Positions 60,432 through 64,000 of a stretch of DNA of 64,000 nt are shown piece after piece. Position 1 is the stretch's first letter; each line of letters starts with the position of its first letter. The DNA comes from Candidatus Methanarcanum hacksteinii (GTDB taxonomy: Archaea; Thermoplasmatota; Thermoplasmata; Methanomassiliicoccales; Methanomethylophilaceae). Location of the stretch: contig LVVQ01000001.1 in the NCBI GenBank assembly GCA_006954405.1, positions 682,001 to 746,000 of the forward strand, given 5' to 3'. The notes under the pieces are model-generated. The model ran no database searches and was not told where the DNA came from. It saw nothing but the letters and a program-made list of their open reading frames with translations. Both the position numbers and the translations under genes were made by a program.

Positions 60432-61343
60432 ATGAACAGATTATGGGAATGGTATGCGGGTGATAACGATTCTAGGATCGCAAGATACGCATCGAATAGG
60501 AAGGGCGATTCGGAATACATCGAGATGCCCAACAACAGACCATTCGATTATCTCAAATCAGTGTTCATATTCTTCGCCGGATTGGCGATCATTCTTGCAA
60601 TATGGCAGATATATGCATGGTGGGCGAATGAGATTGATGGTTCACTGTTAGCATTTCCATATCCGATGGAATGTGTTGAGAGATTGATCCAATATTTCAC
60701 ACAGGAGGAATTAATTTTCGGAGTACCGTTGATCGAACATGTGCAGGCAAGTCTCGGAAGATGGTTCGAGGCATTCTTCATGTCTGCCGTCTGTGGTGTG
60801 ACGCTAGGATTGATAATCGGTTGCTTCAAACAGATATATCCGATAGCGATCTCATCCGTCAACATCATTCAGATGATTCCCGGAGCAGCATGGATACCTG
60901 TCGCGATACTTCTGCTCGGTATCGGGGACGCGCCTGCAGTCTTCATCATCTGGCTCATATCTTTTGTAATAATCACGATCAATGTATCTGGAGGCATACG
61001 CCGTATACCCGAGGTCTATCTGCGCGCAGCCGATATGATGGGTGCGAACAAATTCATGAAGCTGTTCAAGGTCATAATCCCCTTCGCGCTTCTCGATACG
61101 ATCAACGGTCTGCGTCTAGGGATGGGCAGCGCATTGAGGGTCCTGATGTCTGCCGAGATGATCATCGGAACAGGGGTAGGTGTCGGTTTTGTCATCTCAG
61201 AGTTACGTGGCGTCCTCGACTATGTAGGCGCATTCGCGTGCATCATGATCATCGGTATGATTGGTCTCCTGATCGATAAGATCATCTTTGTTAACATCGA
61301 GAAGTATGTCAGACACAAGTTGAACCTTGACGAGGATGTGTGA
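60432..61343 (+). CDS. sulfonate/nitrate/thiamine-type ABC permease
   Basis: From the ATG at 60432 the protein is 303 aa with about six helices after a 35-residue cytoplasmic tail, and an EAA-like loop IRRIPEVYLRAADMMGANKFMKLF facing the ATPase. It matches the SsuC/TauC branch. AAATTATATATC near 60397-60406 is a good TATA box with a leader of about 10 bases. The next gene starts 5 bases after the stop. Confidence 0.87.
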   Translation: MNRLWEWYAGDNDSRIARYASNRKGDSEYIEMPNNRPFDYLKSVFIFFAGLAIILAIWQIYAWWANEIDGSLLAFPYPMECVERLIQYFTQEELIFGVPLIEHVQASLGRWFEAFFMSAVCGVTLGLIIGCFKQIYPIAISSVNIIQMIPGAAWIPVAILLLGIGDAPAVFIIWLISFVIITINVSGGIRRIPEVYLRAADMMGANKFMKLFKVIIPFALLDTINGLRLGMGSALRVLMSAEMIIGTGVGVGFVISELRGVLDYVGAFACIMIIGMIGLLIDKIIFVNIEKYVRHKLNLDEDV

Positions 61344-61347
61344 TAGT

Positions 61348-62115
61348 ATGATAGAATTGACCGATATCACCAAAGCATATTACGTCAAAAGAGACAAATC
61401 GAAGGCAAGGGTCGTTCTTGATGATATCTCGATGAAGATAGATGATAATGAATTTGTATGTTTCATCGGACCATCGGGATGCGGGAAGACCACCGTGCTC
61501 AATCTTATAGCGGGTTTCGAGAAACCTACATTGGGAAAGATCTACTGTAACGGAAAAGAGATCACCGGCCCCTCTCCCGAGAGGGGCGTGGTCTTCCAAG
61601 AATACAGTCTTCTTCCATGGCTTAGTGCGAAATCCAATGTCAAACTTGCTCTTGAAGCCCAGAACATACCTGAGAAGGAACAGGATGAGATGGCTATGGA
61701 GCTTCTGAAGACCGTTCGCATGGACAAATATGCGGATATGCGCCCTAATACGCTCTCAGGCGGGATGAAACAGAGGGTCGCTATCGCAAGGATGCTTGCG
61801 CTCGATCCAGAGATCATGCTGATGGATGAACCGTTCTCTGCATTGGATGACGATACACGTTCGATGTTGGATTCAGAGATAGTCGAATTATGGCAAAAGA
61901 AACACAGAACGGTCGTCTTCGTCACACACATCATCGAGGAGGCGATACAGATCGCTTCCAGAATCGTCCTGTTCTCGGATTCCCCTGGGAAGATAGTCCG
62001 TGAGTGGAATATCAACATCGAACATCCGAGGGATTTGGAATCACCAGAGATGATGCAGATCAAAAAGGAAATCAGTGCGGCTTTGACTGAGATCAGTTCA
62101 GGTCAGGAGATTTGA
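61348..62115 (+). CDS. sulfonate/nitrate/thiamine-type ABC ATPase
   Basis: The 255-aa protein has Walker A GPSGCGKT, signature LSGGMKQR, Walker B IMLMDEPFSALD and switch His in VTHIIEEA, with the SsuB/TauB spacing. I use the ATG at 61348, just after the permease stop. The binding protein follows 5 bases later. Confidence 0.9.
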   Translation: MIELTDITKAYYVKRDKSKARVVLDDISMKIDDNEFVCFIGPSGCGKTTVLNLIAGFEKPTLGKIYCNGKEITGPSPERGVVFQEYSLLPWLSAKSNVKLALEAQNIPEKEQDEMAMELLKTVRMDKYADMRPNTLSGGMKQRVAIARMLALDPEIMLMDEPFSALDDDTRSMLDSEIVELWQKKHRTVVFVTHIIEEAIQIASRIVLFSDSPGKIVREWNINIEHPRDLESPEMMQIKKEISAALTEISSGQEI

Positions 62116-62119
62116 TACA

Positions 62120-63232
62120 ATGGATTCTAAACAGATAGGAGCGATCGCTGCAGTAGCTATAATCGCAGTGGCAGCCATCGCAGGAGTTCTCATTTTGAAT
62201 AATAATCAGAACGAGGATGAATTCAAGGTGGCATACCTTGAGAAAGGTTATTACACATTTCACGTGGCATTCGATAAAGGATTTTATGACGATCTTGGAT
62301 TCAAGGTAAAGCCTGTCATCGTCGGAGGAAGCGGACAGGATGCGATCAATGCGGTATTGGCTGGAGATGCCACTGTCGCTGCTACAGGGGATGCACCGTA
62401 TGTCAACACTCTCGCATCAAATGGTCCCGATAAGTTCGTCGGACTCTGCATGTATGATGAGACCACCAAAGCATCTGCGGGACATAAATGGGTCACCACT
62501 TCAAAATGTCCTGTTAAACTTACACCGATAGAAGGAAAATCAGCTACAGATGCAGAGAATGATGCTGCAGCAGAGGCTATCAAAGCATATGATGGAACTC
62601 TTACTGTTGGTCTTGTCAGCGGATCCACCACACTTACGACATTCATGAAATGGTGTATGCATTATGGTATCGGTTACTCCGAAGAGAGTGGAACCAAAGA
62701 GAAGATCCAGATAAAGAAATTCCCTACGGGGGGAGAAGCCATCACAGCACTTGGTAAGGGTGCTATCGACATGCTCGGAGGAAGTAACCCTATACCGACC
62801 AATGCAGTCGATAAAGTATCTGGAGCATTCATCTGGGGAGATTGTAAGGTCCTTGGAGAACCCACTGCGTTGGTCCTTTGTACTACCAAGGCGAAATATG
62901 ATGCCAATGTTGAGAGAATGGAGAAATTCGTAGAGGCTACGTACAAGGCTAACAAATGGATATCGGAGAACATCGATGAAGCCGTAAAGATCTGTCAGAC
63001 TAAGAGCAGTGTGAAGGATGCTGCAACGATCAAGGACGCTCTCCTTAACTCTCCGATCGAGGTATGTTGGAAGAACATCAATGGTGCGCTCTTCGATGCG
63101 TGGGCACTTACGGCAAAATTGAACGGATTTGAGAATATCACTTCTGAGACCTTCAAGAACTCATGTCCGATCGCGGATAAGATCAACGCATATGAGAAGA
63201 TCCGTGACGAGATCCCTGAGACCAAACTATAA
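62120..63232 (+). CDS. sulfonate/NMT1-type ABC binding protein
   Basis: The 370-aa protein has an N-terminal anchor (AIAAVAIIAVAAIAGVLIL, no lipobox) and an NMT1/TauA-type fold (FHVAFDKGFYDDLGFKVKPV, then GDATVAATGDAPYV). It should bind an organic sulfonate, pyrimidine or similar small acid. In a methanogen coenzyme M (mercaptoethanesulfonate) is an attractive ligand, because some rumen Methanomassiliicoccales need it, but this is inference. The order permease-ATPase-binding protein ends with a strong terminator. Confidence 0.85.
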   Translation: MDSKQIGAIAAVAIIAVAAIAGVLILNNNQNEDEFKVAYLEKGYYTFHVAFDKGFYDDLGFKVKPVIVGGSGQDAINAVLAGDATVAATGDAPYVNTLASNGPDKFVGLCMYDETTKASAGHKWVTTSKCPVKLTPIEGKSATDAENDAAAEAIKAYDGTLTVGLVSGSTTLTTFMKWCMHYGIGYSEESGTKEKIQIKKFPTGGEAITALGKGAIDMLGGSNPIPTNAVDKVSGAFIWGDCKVLGEPTALVLCTTKAKYDANVERMEKFVEATYKANKWISENIDEAVKICQTKSSVKDAATIKDALLNSPIEVCWKNINGALFDAWALTAKLNGFENITSETFKNSCPIADKINAYEKIRDEIPETKL

Positions 63233-63240
63233 TCCTAAAC

Positions 63241-63256
63241 GGGGGCGTTCGCCCCC
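63241..63256 (+). terminator. hairpin terminator after the sulfonate importer
   Basis: GGGGGC and GCCCCC pair around GTTC, followed by TATTTTGTTC. Confidence 0.75.
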
Positions 63257-63348
63257 TATTTTGTTCACACATCACTAAACGATAGTGACATTTTCATATG
63301 ACCAAAGCATCCGCTGAAAGATAAAATTTGAAAAAAATCGTGGTTGTA

Positions 63349-63422
63349 TGGAGTGGGAGGAGGGAGTTGAACCCCCATCTGAGGATCTGCAGTCCCCTGC
63401 ATGGCCGCTGTGCTACTCCCAC
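63349..63422 (-). tRNA. tRNA-Cys (anticodon GCA)
   Basis: The minus strand folds as a complete tRNA: acceptor GTGGGAG/CTCCCAC, T arm with GGGTTCAACTCCC, anticodon loop CTGCAGA giving anticodon GCA, discriminator T, and an encoded CCA (63349-63351). No intron. It reads Cys codons TGC/TGT and is charged by the CysS encoded at 22880. Confidence 0.92.
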
Positions 63423-63579
63423 ATTGCGGTACTCAGGCTATTAAATCTTCATATAAAAAGCCATTGGGGTATGCGTCCCAGCGCATATCGCTACTTCAGA
63501 GCAATTATGTCTCTTTGAAGTTCAACGTAACCAGTGTTTCGGATTCAAATTATATATCTATCATAGATATGGAACCCTC

Positions 63580-64000
63580 ATGCACTGCAAGGATGTGTCC
63601 GTCCGTGATGTGGATATCGGTCTGACGAAGGAGAATATCGATCTCCTGATGAAGGATTGGAAAGCATACAAGCGTGCAGAATTCATCGTTCTGAAGAATG
63701 GTGACGATTATGCTACATTGCACATAGAGAAGGACGATAGTAAGGATCTGTTCTCCAAGGTATCGGGTTATGAGATCCTTTCCTTACCGGAGGGGACTGA
63801 TTATGTGGAGGATCCTTCGATCGACGTTCTCAATATGCCTACCTTGGCATCGATACAGGATGCTCATCCGAATAAGACTGTTGTCATAAAGGGCATGTTC
63901 TCTCATGTGGTGTTCATCAAGGACATAGTTCCATTGAGATTGAAGGTGATAGACAACGTCCCTCCGTCACCATCCAAGCTCGGTGTGTTGGTCGACAAGG
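63580..64000 (+). CDS. conserved archaeal hypothetical protein (partial)
   Basis: An open frame from ATG 63580 runs 140 codons to the window edge without a stop. It begins MHCKDVSVRDVDIGLTKEN and later has VVIKGMFSHVVFIKDIVPLRLKV and VPPSPSKLGVLVDK, a pattern I associate with an archaeal family of unknown function (DUF7714-like, not confirmed). The upstream AATTATATATC is a promoter candidate. An overlapping frame from ATG 63569 ends quickly and is spurious. Confidence 0.6.
   Translation, partial: MHCKDVSVRDVDIGLTKENIDLLMKDWKAYKRAEFIVLKNGDDYATLHIEKDDSKDLFSKVSGYEILSLPEGTDYVEDPSIDVLNMPTLASIQDAHPNKTVVIKGMFSHVVFIKDIVPLRLKVIDNVPPSPSKLGVLVDK

Noticed and set aside
1..64000. CRISPR array or prophage
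   Set aside because: No regularly spaced direct repeats and no capsid, terminase or integrase genes were seen.

Overview
The window reads as archaeal chromosome, most likely a methylotrophic methanogen of the Methanomassiliicoccales (Thermoplasmata). Direct support: a TATA-binding protein, an RFC small subunit, an Orc1/Cdc6 protein, a TtuA/Ncs6-type tRNA thiolase, a four-subunit ferredoxin-linked 2-oxoacid oxidoreductase (porGDAB), an ADP-forming acyl-CoA synthetase, short AT-rich promoters and many ATGA gene overlaps. TAG is almost absent as a stop codon (essentially only in ORFs that look broken), which fits a pyrrolysine-using methanogen. The order is inferred; no mcr or mtx gene lies in the window.

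Layout. 1-15.8 kb is a tetrapyrrole/exporter region: two paralogous heterodimeric ABC exporters, a chlI-chlD chelatase pair, cobN (large chelatase subunit), cbiC (precorrin-8X methylmutase) and an ABC-2 type exporter. Near-identical palindromes recur in front of three of these units, and a chimeric scar of chlI and a binding-protein gene sits at 2.6-3.0 kb. 15.9-17.6 kb holds a DUF4143 ATPase and a gene-poor stretch with palindromes and a 97-base nested hairpin. 17.6-24.3 kb holds tbp, cysK, cysE, a split surface protein and cysS. 24.3-29.4 kb is information processing: a radical SAM enzyme, tRNA thiolase, Orc1/Cdc6, NIF3-like protein and RFC small subunit.

29.4-38.8 kb mixes a phenylacetate-CoA ligase, an Hsp70-Sel1 pair, a membrane PH-like protein, formate-tetrahydrofolate ligase, a second Sel1 protein, small unknown proteins and a short QueG-like iron-sulfur protein. 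39-48.9 kb carries energy and membrane functions: ADP-forming acetate-CoA ligase, cardiolipin synthase, NhaC antiporter, porGDAB and a DUF368 lipid carrier. 49-52.6 kb is a metal/corrinoid-type importer whose ATPase is fused to a SAM methyltransferase, followed by a graveyard of gene and transposase remnants (52.6-54.2 kb). 54.3-56.9 kb encodes an SPFH/zinc-ribbon pair, 57.7-59.7 kb an ABC-2 exporter, 59.8 kb a peroxiredoxin, 60.4-63.2 kb a sulfonate/NMT1-type importer, then tRNA-Cys(GCA) and the start of a conserved hypothetical gene.

How the parts join: chlI, chlD, cobN and cbiC belong together in corrinoid or related tetrapyrrole synthesis, and the neighbouring ABC exporters share their operon or their promoter palindrome. 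Por, the ADP-forming ligase and PaaK form an acyl-CoA/ferredoxin set. cysK, cysE, cysS and tRNA-Cys cover cysteine synthesis and use. No CRISPR array, rRNA or intact insertion sequence was seen.
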